A stretch of DNA of 64,000 bases, from assembly GCA_938043965.1 (NCBI GenBank), contig CALIQQ010000002.1, positions 107,832 to 171,831 of the forward strand, written 5' to 3'. Position numbers and translations under genes: made by a program. The number at the start of each line of letters is the position of its first letter. Within the stretch, counting starts at the first letter, position 1. Below are positions 1 to 8,000 of the stretch, in pieces. The notes below the pieces were generated by a model, which was given only the letters and a program-made list of their open reading frames with translations, had not been told where the DNA came from and did not search any database. This stretch comes from an uncultured Candidatus Saccharibacteria bacterium (GTDB taxonomy: Bacteria > Patescibacteriota > Saccharimonadia > Saccharimonadales > Saccharimonadaceae).

Positions 1-529
1 ACTGCGTGGTCTAGTTGACTATGCAATTATTGGTCACAGCGAACGCCGCTATCTCTTTGGCGAAACCAATAAAGACCTCCGCCAAAAAGTGGCGGCTGCC
101 ATTCGTAACCACATTACACCAATTCTTTGTATTGGTGAAACTGAAAACGAACGTAATTTTAATGAAACTGCCGACGTAATCCGCGACCAGCTTCATGGCG
201 GTCTCTCCGAAGTTGACGCAGAAGACTTGAAGAAGGTTATTATTGCCTATGAGCCAGTTTGGGCTATCTCCAGCAATAAGGGCGCTCGCCTTGCCACTCC
301 CGACGAGGTCGCTGCCTCTATTCAGCTTATTAAACGCGAACTTGGCGCGATTTACGGTAAAGCTCAAACCGAGTCTATCCCTATTCTTTATGGTGGTTCA
401 ATTAACCCCAATAACGCCGGCGCCTATCTTACTATTCCTGAAGTTAATGGCCTTTTGATTGGTGGCTCGTCGCTTATTTCTGACCATTTTGTTGACATTA
501 TCGACCTCGCTAAACGCGTTAAAAACTAG
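1..529 (+). CDS. tpiA: Triosephosphate isomerase, C-terminal part (5' end cut by window)
   Basis: Interconverts dihydroxyacetone phosphate and glyceraldehyde 3-phosphate in cytosolic glycolysis. The frame is open from base 2 and has no start of its own here, so the gene begins before the window; about 175 residues are visible. Seen: GHSERR with the catalytic His, then YEPVWAI with the catalytic Glu, the GGS loop and the IGGSSL phosphate-binding loop near the end, all in the family order. The flexible lid after Glu usually reads AIGTG; here it reads AISSNKGA, a mild deviation. Ends at TAG 527-529. Identification is secure; only the N-terminus is missing. With pgi and gpmI it is one of three glycolytic genes in the window. 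Confidence 0.96.
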   Translation, partial: LRGLVDYAIIGHSERRYLFGETNKDLRQKVAAAIRNHITPILCIGETENERNFNETADVIRDQLHGGLSEVDAEDLKKVIIAYEPVWAISSNKGARLATPDEVAASIQLIKRELGAIYGKAQTESIPILYGGSINPNNAGAYLTIPEVNGLLIGGSSLISDHFVDIIDLAKRVKN

Positions 530-607
530 GCAATTTGCATTTTTCTTGGAAAAACTATACAATAAAAGAAAATCGACCAGCATAAACACAAATTTAGGTA
601 TCAAACA

Positions 608-1759
608 ATGAACGAACAAGAACAAACTCAGGTTAGACCAAGCTCCCATCCACGTGGCAGAATGATAGATTTTGCCCCTAAAGACGTTATTCGGGAAGTC
701 TCAGTCCGCACTACCCGCATCGTTAGTCTTTCTGATGCCGAGCAACGCCGCCGTGAAATCGCTAAACGAGAAATTGCTCGCCGCGAGGCCATTCATCGTC
801 AAATTGAGCAACAAAAAGAGCAAGACCTGATTAACCAGCGTCGTGCTGCTGCTGCAAAAAGAGATCTTGCTCGCCGTATTCATGTCGAACAAGAACAGGA
901 AGAGCTTATGCTTTTAGAGCGTGAAGCTGAGCTAAAACGGTTGCGCGAGGCAAAAGAAAAAGCTGAGCGCCGCGCGATGATGGAGGCTAAAGCCTTGCGT
1001 GAACGCAATCGCATTCTGCTTGAACGTCGCGAGGAACGTGCCAGGTTAGAGCTTGAACGTCGTCGTGCCACCGAAAATAAAATGCCCGTCGCTAAAAAAC
1101 TGCCAGTAAAAAATCCTGCTGGCTCGAAAGACCCCTTTGATCTCTCCGAGTTAGATGATATCTATAATGAGACCACCGAAAACAGTCGCTATGCTGTCGA
1201 GACGCCAGTCGAAAATCCTTATGACAAACCAACTAATTGTGCTTCAGCTAAAAACATCCACTATCCACCAGTTAAAAATCGTGCCTATGCTACTGATGCT
1301 ACTAACAAGAATAATGAAGCTAACGATATTGACGATATTGATGATATTGACGATATTGACGAAATCGAGGAGCGTCTAGCTGAGAATAATTCACGCTATG
1401 TGATTGGTGGTCACTCTCCATTCATTAACACTACGGTTGAAAAACGTCCACTTTCTGGAGGCAATAAAACCTATGAGCCAACTTCGATGGCAGATAAAAC
1501 TCTCTCTAAAAAACCAGCTGAACGCCCAAAGTTCTCTCTAAAAGGCCGCGGTCGCTTTGTTCCATACCAAGAACCCCTTCCGCACAAAAACATCTACGCG
1601 CGTACTGTTGCTAAGGAGAAAAATCAGCGTGACGTCCCGACCGTAGTTATCCAAAATGTTTCTAAAGGTTCGAAAATCTCACTCATTATCGCGATTACAC
1701 TCACGGTTATTTTTGGCGCAACCATCGGAGTTATTGCTTATCTCGCACTCTTTCAATAA
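608..1759 (+). CDS. Unknown protein: charged coiled coil plus C-terminal membrane anchor
   Basis: 383 residues, not recognised. Residues about 40-165 are almost entirely Arg, Glu, Lys, Ala and Leu, a long charged helix or coiled coil. A disordered stretch follows, with four tandem DIDDI-type units (about residues 238-250, bases 1325-1360), then a basic region. The last 27 residues are hydrophobic (SLIIAITLTVIFGATIGVIA) with no signal peptide, so it is probably a tail-anchored membrane protein with a cytosolic coiled coil. No good ribosome site precedes the ATG; a weak -10 lies near 556-563. The next gene starts 9 bases after its stop, so they are likely one operon. A structural or cell-shape role would be a guess. 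Confidence 0.8.
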   Translation: MNEQEQTQVRPSSHPRGRMIDFAPKDVIREVSVRTTRIVSLSDAEQRRREIAKREIARREAIHRQIEQQKEQDLINQRRAAAAKRDLARRIHVEQEQEELMLLEREAELKRLREAKEKAERRAMMEAKALRERNRILLERREERARLELERRRATENKMPVAKKLPVKNPAGSKDPFDLSELDDIYNETTENSRYAVETPVENPYDKPTNCASAKNIHYPPVKNRAYATDATNKNNEANDIDDIDDIDDIDEIEERLAENNSRYVIGGHSPFINTTVEKRPLSGGNKTYEPTSMADKTLSKKPAERPKFSLKGRGRFVPYQEPLPHKNIYARTVAKEKNQRDVPTVVIQNVSKGSKISLIIAITLTVIFGATIGVIAYLALFQ

Positions 1760-1768
1760 GGAGCTAAG

Positions 1769-2389
1769 ATGAATTCGTTATCCCCGAACAATAATAAAAT
1801 CGCTCGCAACTTCACCATAAAAGCAGACCAGCGTAATGATTTTTTTCATTCTTCCGGTTATGGTGCAACCCAAAACTCAGGTAACATCGGCACTGCTTCT
1901 TCTGGTCTATCTATGGCAGATCGCAAAGCGCTTGAAGAAAAACGCCAATTTGTGCAAAAATACGGCAACTCTAAACTTGTCGGTAGTACTTTAAATTTGC
2001 GCCATTCCCAGGCCTATGACCCAACTAGCGCTAATTCTGCCCCTACTTCAGCTAATTTTTCAGCAACAAGTAGCTCTTCCAATGCTGTCGGTTCGGCTAC
2101 TGGCGCTACTATAAAAACCGCCGCCGGCACGCCAGCCGGTGTTGGCGGTTCAGTTCCTGCGACCAGTGTTGGCGGCGCGAATAATGCAGTCGGTATCGGT
2201 GGCACGAATAATGCAGTCGGTATCGGCGGCGCAAATAATGGCTACAGCCCCTATCGCACTGGTGGCGGCAATGCTCAAACTACTTCGACTCGCGGTTTTG
2301 GTGCTCGTTTAAACCCAGCAGCTGCACCTCGCCCAGTCTCTAGCCCAGCCCGCTCATTCACCCCGAACATTAAGCCGACGTTTAAATAA
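1769..2389 (+). CDS. Unknown low-complexity Ser/Gly/Asn-rich protein
   Basis: 206 residues, not recognised. The N-terminal 75 residues are polar and fairly normal in composition. The rest is Ser/Ala/Thr then Gly/Asn rich and contains three copies of a unit like NNAVGIGG (about residues 138-158). There is no signal peptide or membrane segment, so it looks disordered and cytosolic. The start is fixed by AAGGAG at 1758-1763, which overlaps the upstream stop. It is therefore translationally tied to the coiled-coil membrane protein before it and may be its partner (inference). The last codons (KPTFK) recur in degenerate form after the stop, see the repeat at 2365-2431. Confidence 0.7.
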   Translation: MNSLSPNNNKIARNFTIKADQRNDFFHSSGYGATQNSGNIGTASSGLSMADRKALEEKRQFVQKYGNSKLVGSTLNLRHSQAYDPTSANSAPTSANFSATSSSSNAVGSATGATIKTAAGTPAGVGGSVPATSVGGANNAVGIGGTNNAVGIGGANNGYSPYRTGGGNAQTTSTRGFGARLNPAAAPRPVSSPARSFTPNIKPTFK

Positions 2390-2431
2390 AGATCTACCGT
2401 GACCTGAACGCTAAACCGACGTTTAAAAAAA
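2365..2431 (+). repeat. Degenerate direct repeat of the preceding gene's 3' end
   Basis: Bases 2365-2390 (end of the 1769 gene) and 2406-2431 (downstream) match at about 22 of 26 positions, with core CCGACGTTTAAA, offset 41 bases. The second copy also encodes KPTFK but in another frame. It looks like a decayed tandem duplication of the gene end. Confidence 0.6.
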
Positions 2432-2505
2432 CCTCTGTAGCCACCCGAAAATTAAGCAACTCCTCGTAAAAACTCCCCCGTCTTCATTCCTAAGCCACAA
2501 AAAAT

Positions 2506-2527
2506 CGAGAGTAAGCTCTCGTTTTTT
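2506..2527. terminator. Bidirectional intrinsic terminator
   Basis: Stem CGAGAG/CTCTCG with loop TAAG, six T on the plus side and an A-tract on the other side (T-tract for the minus strand). It ends the 608-2389 operon and may back up the tRNA operon that converges from the right. Confidence 0.8.
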
Positions 2528-2630
2528 ATGTTTTAGTGCGAGTAATCCTACAACGCAGCCTTTCTCATATAAGCGAACATAAAAATAAAGAGTATGAATA
2601 CTCTTTCTTTTTATGTTCTGGTGCGAGTGG
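2522..2630. repeat. Decayed copy of the tRNA-Gly 3' end and its flank
   Basis: Bases 2522-2542 match 2608-2628 at about 19 of 21 positions, core GTGCGAGT. The right copy is the encoded CCA and acceptor end of tRNA-Gly plus its terminator arm. The left copy has no tRNA body. Confidence 0.5.
2575..2618 (-). terminator. Long hairpin terminator after tRNA-Gly
   Basis: A 20-base-pair inverted repeat with one mismatch and a TGAA loop. Inner stem AAAGAGTA/TACTCTTT, outer arms GAACATAAAAA and its complement. Read on the minus strand it lies directly after the tRNA-Gly CCA and is followed by a T-rich run. Confidence 0.75.
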
Positions 2631-2693
2631 AGGTAGTCGAAACCTCATCTCAAGTTTGGAAAACTTGCATACTAACCGCTGTACTACACTCGC
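2619..2693 (-). tRNA. tRNA-Gly(UCC)
   Basis: On the minus strand the acceptor GCGAGTG pairs with CACTCGC, discriminator A is at 2622 and CCA is encoded at 2619-2621. Anticodon stem CAAGT/ACTTG encloses a loop with anticodon TCC. The T-arm is GAGGT/ACCTC. It sits 10 bases downstream of tRNA-His (7 after the His CCA) in the same transcript. Confidence 0.93.
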
Positions 2694-2700
2694 ATCTGTA

Positions 2701-2778
2701 TGGGGTGGGATATCGGAATTGAACCGACGACCTTCTGGACCACAATCAGACGCTCTAACCATCTGAGCTAATCCCACC
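2701..2778 (-). tRNA. tRNA-His(GUG)
   Basis: Minus strand. Acceptor GTGGGAT pairs with ATCCCAC, with the extra G(-1) opposite C73 that is diagnostic of tRNA-His. Anticodon loop carries GTG, and CCA is encoded at 2701-2703. The last anticodon-stem pair looks like an A-C mismatch. Promoter at 2791-2799. Confidence 0.95.
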
Positions 2779-2790
2779 AGATACTCTATT

Positions 2791-2799
2791 ATTATATCA
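2791..2799 (-). promoter_or_regulatory. Extended -10 promoter of the tRNA-His/Gly operon
   Basis: On the minus strand the sequence reads TGATATAAT, a perfect -10 with a TG extension, 12 bases before the tRNA-His 5' end. Confidence 0.75.
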
Positions 2800-2829
2800 A
2801 ATCGCCAGAGAAATATCAAGTTATTGTCG

Positions 2830-2903
2830 TTTCCGAAGCTCCATTGCTTGAAAAATAAACAAATAATTTCCGAAGCTCCATTGCTTGAAAAATAAACAAA
2901 TAA
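2830..2903. repeat. Perfect tandem duplication, 2 x 37 bp
   Basis: 2830-2866 and 2867-2903 are identical. The unit starts TTTCCGAAGCTCC and ends AAACAAATAA. It lies immediately upstream of the -35 box at 2915, where activator or operator sites would be expected. Confidence 0.95.
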
Positions 2904-2914
2904 GTTTTCTGCTG

Positions 2915-2943
2915 TTGACAAAAATAAGCATATGTGATATTAT
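2915..2943 (+). promoter_or_regulatory. Sigma-70-type promoter for the 3029 gene
   Basis: TTGACA (2915-2920), 17-base spacer, TATTAT (2938-2943). The leader of about 80 bases that follows holds a GGGGCG-AA-CGCCCC hairpin (2964-2977) and a possible GTCCC/GGGAC stem before AAGGAGGG at 3017-3024. Confidence 0.85.
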
Positions 2944-3028
2944 ATAGACAACCTGGTGGTTAAAGGGGCGAACGCCCCGCACATTGACAATTTATGGTCC
3001 CTAGGGGGGACTCAAGAAGGAGGGAATT

Positions 3029-3703
3029 ATGAGTAAAGTAGTTGACACTTTCAACGTTATGATTGGAAGAGACCTCAAAGAAAATACCGAGAAGAAGGCC
3101 AAAAAACCCGAAAGGAAGTTTTTTGAAAAGCTTGATCAGGGTCAGCCTGAAATAGTAGCTGCGCCTGATCCTGATATGAAACAGGAAAAATCAATCGAGT
3201 CTAAGGCCAAGAAACCCGAAAAGGCTGAGGCGGAATCCGCTAAAGGGGCCAACTCAGAACTTAAGGTGGCTAGCGTAGAAGCCACAGATCGTTCAGCGTT
3301 TGTTGATCTAGTTGCCTACAGTAACTCGGATGACATGAAAAATGATCTGATCGCATTTTTTAAGGGCGGAGAGCCTAGTGAGATGTTAGTTAGGCTGACA
3401 GACGCTGTAAATGGTGTCACTAGTCTTTCTTCTGAGAGTAATTCCAGCAAATCCGACGACAGTACGGAGGAGCCGGCAGACACCTATAAGCTTGAATATC
3501 GTTTCTTGGATGCCAAAACCGGCGCCACAAGAATGGCACAGGGAGAGGCTTTACTAAAGAGCGGTGTAGCTCTTAAAGATATTGAGAACTATAATTTACT
3601 CTTTAAAGTCTTCCGCATTAACTCTCGCGATGAACTCATCGATGAGGGTGATGAAGAAGATTATAAGAAGGTTAAAACCTTCTTGAACGGCAAGAAAAAT
3701 TAG
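3029..3703 (+). CDS. Unknown soluble, highly charged protein
   Basis: 224 residues, not recognised. No signal peptide or membrane segment. Residues 1-85 are Lys/Glu/Ala rich and probably disordered, with two AKKPE/KKPEK-type units. Residues about 95-130 (SAFVDLVAYSNSDDMKNDLI) look like a small folded helical segment. A Ser/Glu linker follows, and residues about 152-224 (EYRFLDAKTGATRMAQGEAL...) look like a second alpha/beta segment. The start is fixed by AAGGAGGG, unlike the leaderless genes elsewhere. It stands alone between its own promoter (2915) and terminator (3728). Its style (strong SD, structured leader, frequent AAG and AGG codons) resembles the 4120, 58387 and 59971 genes. Confidence 0.8.
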   Translation: MSKVVDTFNVMIGRDLKENTEKKAKKPERKFFEKLDQGQPEIVAAPDPDMKQEKSIESKAKKPEKAEAESAKGANSELKVASVEATDRSAFVDLVAYSNSDDMKNDLIAFFKGGEPSEMLVRLTDAVNGVTSLSSESNSSKSDDSTEEPADTYKLEYRFLDAKTGATRMAQGEALLKSGVALKDIENYNLLFKVFRINSRDELIDEGDEEDYKKVKTFLNGKKN

Positions 3704-3727
3704 CCTATACTTTTATAATCACCAGGG

Positions 3728-3757
3728 AAGGTCGTGCTTAGCACGGCCTTTCTTTTT
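3728..3757 (+). terminator. Intrinsic terminator after the 3029 gene
   Basis: Ten-pair stem AAGGTCGTGC/GCACGGCCTT with loop TTA and a T-rich run (3751-3757). Confidence 0.9.
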
Positions 3758-3874
3758 GTCTTTAAGACTTCTTTTTATCTTTAATTAAAATACTTAAAAA
3801 TAATAATCAGAAAAATCAAGCATAAGCGTATCAGAAAGCCCCATATAAACATAAGAGAAAAGATGTTATATATA

Positions 3875-3903
3875 TTGACTTTTATGCTTATGTATGCTAT
3901 AAT
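3875..3903 (+). promoter_or_regulatory. Strong promoter for the 4120-6362 operon
   Basis: TTGACT (3875-3880), 17-base spacer ending TGC, and TATAAT (3898-3903) make a near-consensus promoter with an extended -10. Transcription would begin near 3910, giving a leader of about 210 bases. Confidence 0.88.
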
Positions 3904-3935
3904 ATAGCTAGTCTGTAGGATCTCTAAGAAAGACT

Positions 3936-4112
3936 CTGCGACGACCATTAACAAGCCGAATCATCTCAGGTACAAACCGTACCTGTTGATATAAATATAT
4001 GTTGGTTTAACGCCCCGTCCTTGGGGATTCCGAAAGGATTCTAAAGAGGCGTGGTGAACCTCTTTGGAAAATGTCGCAGGGGAAAACTCCCCAAAACAAA
4101 AATTTAAGGAGG
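3936..4112 (+). ncRNA. Structured 5' leader RNA, candidate cis-regulatory element
   Basis: A closing stem CTGCGAC (3936-3942)/GTCGCAG (4073-4079) encloses a multi-hairpin domain. Inside are CAGGTAC/GTACCTG (3967-3985), CCCC/GGGG (4013-4026), GATTCC-GAAA-GGATTC with a GNRA tetraloop (4026-4041) and AAAGAGG/CCTCTTT (4043-4065). GGGG/CCCC (4079-4092) follows, then AAGGAGG (4106-4112). The stretch 3758-3874 before the promoter is AT-rich and I see nothing in it. I do not recognise a known riboswitch family; the fold was read by eye. Confidence 0.6.
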
Positions 4113-4119
4113 TTCAATT

Positions 4120-4782
4120 ATGGTAGATTTTACATTTTTATTTTTCATGATAATAATTAGTGTACTGTCTGTTTACTCAGGATTCGAGTTTGCGAATGCC
4201 CTAGAAGAGACGTCCGCAAATAATGTGTCGAAAAGAGGTCGAGGTCGAATCCTCGACCTCGGAGTAACCGGAAGAATTATTTTTTCTGTGTTATTCGTTG
4301 CAGTAATGCTCGCGTTATCACATCTGTCAAAAAGCATAGAGTTGCTAAACATAGTAACAAGATGTATCTTGGTTTTTCTAGTTGTCCTTAATATATTTTT
4401 AAGGATCAACGGAGTCCGTGCATTTAAAGTTTTTGTTGCTCTTTGGTTAGGAAATTTAATTTCCGCTTTGAAGGAAACAGGGTTTACAATTGATCAGAAA
4501 AATGCGCAGCTGTTCATTCTAATTCAGCTTGTAGCATTTGTTTTACTATTCCTAGGAACGGCACTCGGCAATCTTATTTGTTTCTATAGAAATATTGAGG
4601 CCGAACCTGAGTCTAAAAAAGAAGACGAAGGTAGCAATGAAGAGGAAGGTACTGAATCTGACTCTGAAAATGACTCTAATTTTTTAGTCACAGATAAGTT
4701 CATCAAGTGGTTAAAAAGTAACTGGGAAATCTTAATCATATTGGCTGCTGCAATAACAGCAATCATTATGGTTACACGATAA
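4120..4782 (+). CDS. Unknown multi-pass membrane protein
   Basis: 220 residues, not recognised. Hydrophobic segments at about residues 4-22, 48-68, 72-92, 95-112 and 125-150 are followed by a very acidic Glu/Ser/Asp loop (about 160-190), and a last segment at about 200-218 ends in VTR. So there are five to six membrane spans. Start fixed by AAGGAGG at 4106-4112. The next gene begins 14 bases after the stop, so the two form an operon behind a long structured leader. Its partner is a single-anchor extracytoplasmic protein, so a membrane complex is plausible, but nothing in the sequence names a function. Confidence 0.8.
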   Translation: MVDFTFLFFMIIISVLSVYSGFEFANALEETSANNVSKRGRGRILDLGVTGRIIFSVLFVAVMLALSHLSKSIELLNIVTRCILVFLVVLNIFLRINGVRAFKVFVALWLGNLISALKETGFTIDQKNAQLFILIQLVAFVLLFLGTALGNLICFYRNIEAEPESKKEDEGSNEEEGTESDSENDSNFLVTDKFIKWLKSNWEILIILAAAITAIIMVTR

Positions 4783-4796
4783 TAGGGGGTTAAAAT

Positions 4797-6362
4797 ATGA
4801 GAAATAGAGTTATACGCTTCTTTGCAGTGTTGCTCATCGCAGCGCTAGCAGTAGTTTCAGTTATATACGTTCGCGAAAAATGGTTCGCGAAGAGTGCTGA
4901 TCCTACCACTGTTACTGTTAACAAGGACAAGGTTGACAGTCTTAATGAGCTTAAGCTCAAGCTGACTGTTGATCTGGACCAGGAAACTTTAGACAAGATG
5001 TTTTTGACCTTCTCTAGAGTTTTTCTCGACAGCTCAATGCCAAATAAAAATGGCAAAAGAACTGTCGCAGCCAGCAAAGTTGGCTGGGGCAAGAAGGGCG
5101 ATCGTCTATACGACGCCGTTTCCTTTCCATTCAAAGTAGTAAAAGCCAATAAGAAAGCCTATGACAAGGCTGACTTAGAGGCGATGTACGTTGAACTTCA
5201 GGAGGAAATCATGCGAAACCCAGTAATGGGTGACATGATTCTCCGGGGGATGAAAGAACTATCTTTGTCCGACGGTACTAAGGTCTACGACCTGAATGCC
5301 ACTTGGGCAAAAGATTTTTTAAAGCTCTATTCTCAGTATGGTTGCGGTGCGTTTTTAACGTACCACACGAAGTACTGGGAGAAAAATGGCTTCGAACTTC
5401 CTCATGACGGGGAAGATGTAGAAGCCTGGAAACAGTCACATCCAAATGCACCGTCTTACAACGCTGAAGATTTAAACCTAGTTGGTGGCAGTAAAACTCC
5501 GAAACTTTTCGTGACGGAGTATTACGCTAACACTGCCAAGCGTATTTTGGCTTGGCTCGAGCGTACAACGCTCGAAGGAGTTAGGAGCTACAATACTACC
5601 AAGCATTTTCCGCTGAAAAATGTGGAAGATGCGAACAGGGTGAGGACTTACCTGAATAAAAATAAGTCCTATGTGGACAATGAGCCAGCGCTGACCTTCA
5701 GCGTGAAGCTCAAAGACAAAAAGGAGTTTCTTTTTGGCTTCAATATCTATGACAAGAGGTTCGAAATTTTCGAACCTCAGAAGCAGATAAAGAAGACAAA
5801 AAGTAAGGATAAGGAGCCTGTTCCGGACAAGAAAAAACGGAAGAAGGATATTCCTGATCCAGATCCGGTCCCTAAGGATGATCCGGTGCCAAATCCGGAC
5901 AGAGTTCCAAAACCGGATCCAACTCCAACACCAACACCTAATCCAACCCCAACACCTACACCTACACCTAATCCAACCCCAACCCCTACTCCTGGACCAA
6001 AGGATCCTAGTAAGGACCCTGTCCATAAGGGAAATGCAGATAGGGGCGGTGGCGAAGGAAAGGGCGTCACACCGGTTAACCCGGTTAATGATCCGTCCGT
6101 GAGCGATATGCAGAATGCTAACGGCGGTGAAGATAGAAATCAGGGTCATTCGGACCCTAGGACCGTAACACCAACGGCACCTGAAACCATAAAAGATTCA
6201 GGTAATAAAAATGGAAGGGTCGATAAAATCGACCAAAATAAACTAAATTACGGTGAGGAAAAACATCAACAGCAGGATTCCGTCACGGATAAAAGTAACG
6301 GTAAAGTTACTGCTCCGGACAAGGAGCCTGCAGGCGGTGAGTTTTCCGAGCCTGGACTATAA
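4797..6362 (+). CDS. Unknown membrane-anchored extracytoplasmic protein with Pro/Thr repeat stalk
   Basis: 521 residues, not recognised. An N-terminal anchor (about residues 7-25, RFFAVLLIAALAVVSVIYV) lacks a clear cleavage site. Residues about 40-325 form a folded Lys/Asp-rich ectodomain containing CGAFLTYHTKYW and LFVTEYYANTAKRILAWL. Residues about 340-405 are a Pro-rich stalk (DPDPVPKDD then PTPTPTPNP repeats). The C-terminal 115 residues are polar and Gly/Asn/Asp rich. There is no sorting signal at the C-terminus, so it is held by its N-terminus. GGGGG before the ATG serves as the ribosome site. It pairs with the membrane protein encoded just upstream. Confidence 0.78.
   Translation: MRNRVIRFFAVLLIAALAVVSVIYVREKWFAKSADPTTVTVNKDKVDSLNELKLKLTVDLDQETLDKMFLTFSRVFLDSSMPNKNGKRTVAASKVGWGKKGDRLYDAVSFPFKVVKANKKAYDKADLEAMYVELQEEIMRNPVMGDMILRGMKELSLSDGTKVYDLNATWAKDFLKLYSQYGCGAFLTYHTKYWEKNGFELPHDGEDVEAWKQSHPNAPSYNAEDLNLVGGSKTPKLFVTEYYANTAKRILAWLERTTLEGVRSYNTTKHFPLKNVEDANRVRTYLNKNKSYVDNEPALTFSVKLKDKKEFLFGFNIYDKRFEIFEPQKQIKKTKSKDKEPVPDKKKRKKDIPDPDPVPKDDPVPNPDRVPKPDPTPTPTPNPTPTPTPTPNPTPTPTPGPKDPSKDPVHKGNADRGGGEGKGVTPVNPVNDPSVSDMQNANGGEDRNQGHSDPRTVTPTAPETIKDSGNKNGRVDKIDQNKLNYGEEKHQQQDSVTDKSNGKVTAPDKEPAGGEFSEPGL
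5921..5994 (+). repeat. Pro-Thr coding tandem repeat
   Basis: Six-base CCAACN-type units (Pro-Thr) interrupted by Pro-Asn at regular points, inside the 4797 gene. The nearly identical units could expand or contract by slippage without changing frame. Confidence 0.8.
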
Positions 6363-6391
6363 ATACCAACATATATTATAAGCACTTTTTT

Positions 6392-6413
6392 GGAGGAGCC
6401 TCACCGCTCCTCC
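6392..6413 (+). terminator. Hairpin after the 4120-6362 operon, possible terminator
   Basis: Stem GGAGGAGC/GCTCCTCC with loop CTCACC, 29 bases after the stop. It lacks a T-run downstream, so it is either a weak terminator or an RNA-stabilising hairpin. Confidence 0.45.
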
Positions 6414-6535
6414 AACTTCCAAAACTTTTGTATTTGAGATGATTCGGTTTTGTGTGGTGAAGACGAAAATTAACAATTCGGCTAGCAAAACAAAACTTAT
6501 TTTTAATTCTAACTAAAATTAAGAAAGGAGCTTTT

Positions 6536-7891
6536 ATGAAAAAAGCTATTAAAATTGCTGCGATTTCAACTGCTGTTGTTGCTGCTGGTGCAGTCTCAAC
6601 CGCTGTCGTCTCCGCTTGGGGTGATAACTCTGGTGGACGCAGAACCTACACTGTTAATGAACTTAACAGCAACATTCTTGGTGACAAGATTATCTTTAAC
6701 TCGATTAAAGATGAAACCATGCCAAATGGCAACATTAAAGACGAACGCAACTTCGTCGCTGCTCGTGATGCCGCAACCGGCGATAACGGCGTGAATAATG
6801 TTTGGCAAAACAATGAAATTAAGGTCGAAGAAGGTAAAACTTATCTCGTTCGTCTTTATGCTCACAACAATAACCCAAATGGTCGTAACGCAGTTGCGAA
6901 AGATGTTAGTGTTAACTTTAGCCTCGGCACCGTAGTTTCAACCGAACAACGTGTCGATGGTTATATTAACGCTTCTAACGCTGCTCCATCCAAATACTGG
7001 GATGACGTGGTGTTTAAGTCAGCTGATGGACGTAAATTCTATCTTGACTATGTGGAAGGTTCCGCCCTTCTCGAAAATAACGGCGTTGCTAAAAAACCAG
7101 GTATCGCACTTGCTGACTCAGTCGTCACTACTGGCGCTAAGATCGGTTATGATGCCTTGAACGGTGAAGTTCCAGGTTGTTTTGAATACGCAAACTACAT
7201 CACTATTAAAGTGAAACCAGTTTTCGAAAATACTTCAATTGAAAAAACTGTTCGCAAAATGGATGACAAAAAGTTCAGCGAAAACGTCAAAGCTAATGTT
7301 GGCGAAACTGTTGAATATCAAATTCACTACAAAAACCTTACTGCTTCTGAAGTAAAAGACGTAATTATTAAAGATTCTCTTCCAACTAACATGGAGCTCG
7401 TTAAAGGTTCAACTCGACTTTATAACACCAACCACCCACAGGGTGCTACTGTAAATAATGACTCAATCATTACTGACGGTATTAACATTGGTGCATATAA
7501 AGTTAACGGTAGTGCTTACATTCGTTTCCAAGCTGTCGTTAAAGACAAAGAGCTTGCTTGTGGTAACAACCGCCTCATCAACTGGGCTAAGGCTGATACT
7601 TTAGTTGGTACTTCAACTAACGTTAAAGCATTCGCTGTCCAAGATAGCGCAGACGTCTATGTTGAGAAGAAATGTGCTGAACAACCAAAGAAACACTCTT
7701 GTGATATTGAAAATGGTGTTTACTACGGCATTAAAGGTAACACTGTTGATGTAAATACTTACAAAGCTGAATGTGAAAAGAAGAGTATCCCAACTGCTGG
7801 TGCTACTGAAATCACAACTGGCGTAATCGGACTTGGTGGTGTTATTACCTCTGCCGGTTACCTCATTGCTAGCCGTAAAAAACTGCACTAA
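6536..7891 (+). CDS. Secreted surface protein with DUF11-like domain and IPTAG sorting-like tail
   Basis: 451 residues. Signal peptide at residues 1-28 (IAAISTAVVAAGAVSTAVVSAW). Residues about 240-385 match the DUF11 style of Gram-positive surface proteins (VGETVEYQIHYKNLT, VIIKDSLPTNMELV, YIRFQAVVK). The end is IPTAG, then a hydrophobic stretch, then SRKKLH, the layout of an LPxTG-type sortase signal with a changed motif. Cys pairs lie at about 385-430. AAGGAG ahead of the ATG fixes the start. It has its own terminator (8001-8033) and is probably a wall-anchored adhesin or stalk. Sortase processing is inferred; no sortase gene is in the window. Confidence 0.82.
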   Translation: MKKAIKIAAISTAVVAAGAVSTAVVSAWGDNSGGRRTYTVNELNSNILGDKIIFNSIKDETMPNGNIKDERNFVAARDAATGDNGVNNVWQNNEIKVEEGKTYLVRLYAHNNNPNGRNAVAKDVSVNFSLGTVVSTEQRVDGYINASNAAPSKYWDDVVFKSADGRKFYLDYVEGSALLENNGVAKKPGIALADSVVTTGAKIGYDALNGEVPGCFEYANYITIKVKPVFENTSIEKTVRKMDDKKFSENVKANVGETVEYQIHYKNLTASEVKDVIIKDSLPTNMELVKGSTRLYNTNHPQGATVNNDSIITDGINIGAYKVNGSAYIRFQAVVKDKELACGNNRLINWAKADTLVGTSTNVKAFAVQDSADVYVEKKCAEQPKKHSCDIENGVYYGIKGNTVDVNTYKAECEKKSIPTAGATEITTGVIGLGGVITSAGYLIASRKKLH

Positions 7892-7892
7892 A

Positions 7893-7999
7893 TGACCGCT
7901 CTCGGAGCCTAGCTCCGCGGAAGGTCATTGACCTGCCGTTCGTGTAGAGATACACTTAGCCGAATTGGCAATAGGCTTAAGCAAAAGCTGTAGTCTCAT
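7893..7999 (+). other. Possible structured 3' UTR
   Basis: AATGACC (7891-7897) pairs with GGTCATT around an inner GGAGC/GCTCC hairpin, and a GTGTAG...TACAC hairpin follows, before the terminator. I see no ORF and no known RNA family here. Confidence 0.4.
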
Positions 8000-8000
8000 A

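Noticed and set aside
2536..2921. ORFs on both strands covering 2536-2921
   Set aside because: They run across the two tRNA genes, the hairpin terminator and the 37-bp tandem repeat and have no family-like content.
5777..6070. Gly/Val-rich minus-strand ORF
   Set aside because: It is the complement of the Pro-Thr repeat in the 4797 gene. Likewise the Pro/Leu-rich minus ORF at 12459-12674 is the shadow of the Gly/Asn tail.
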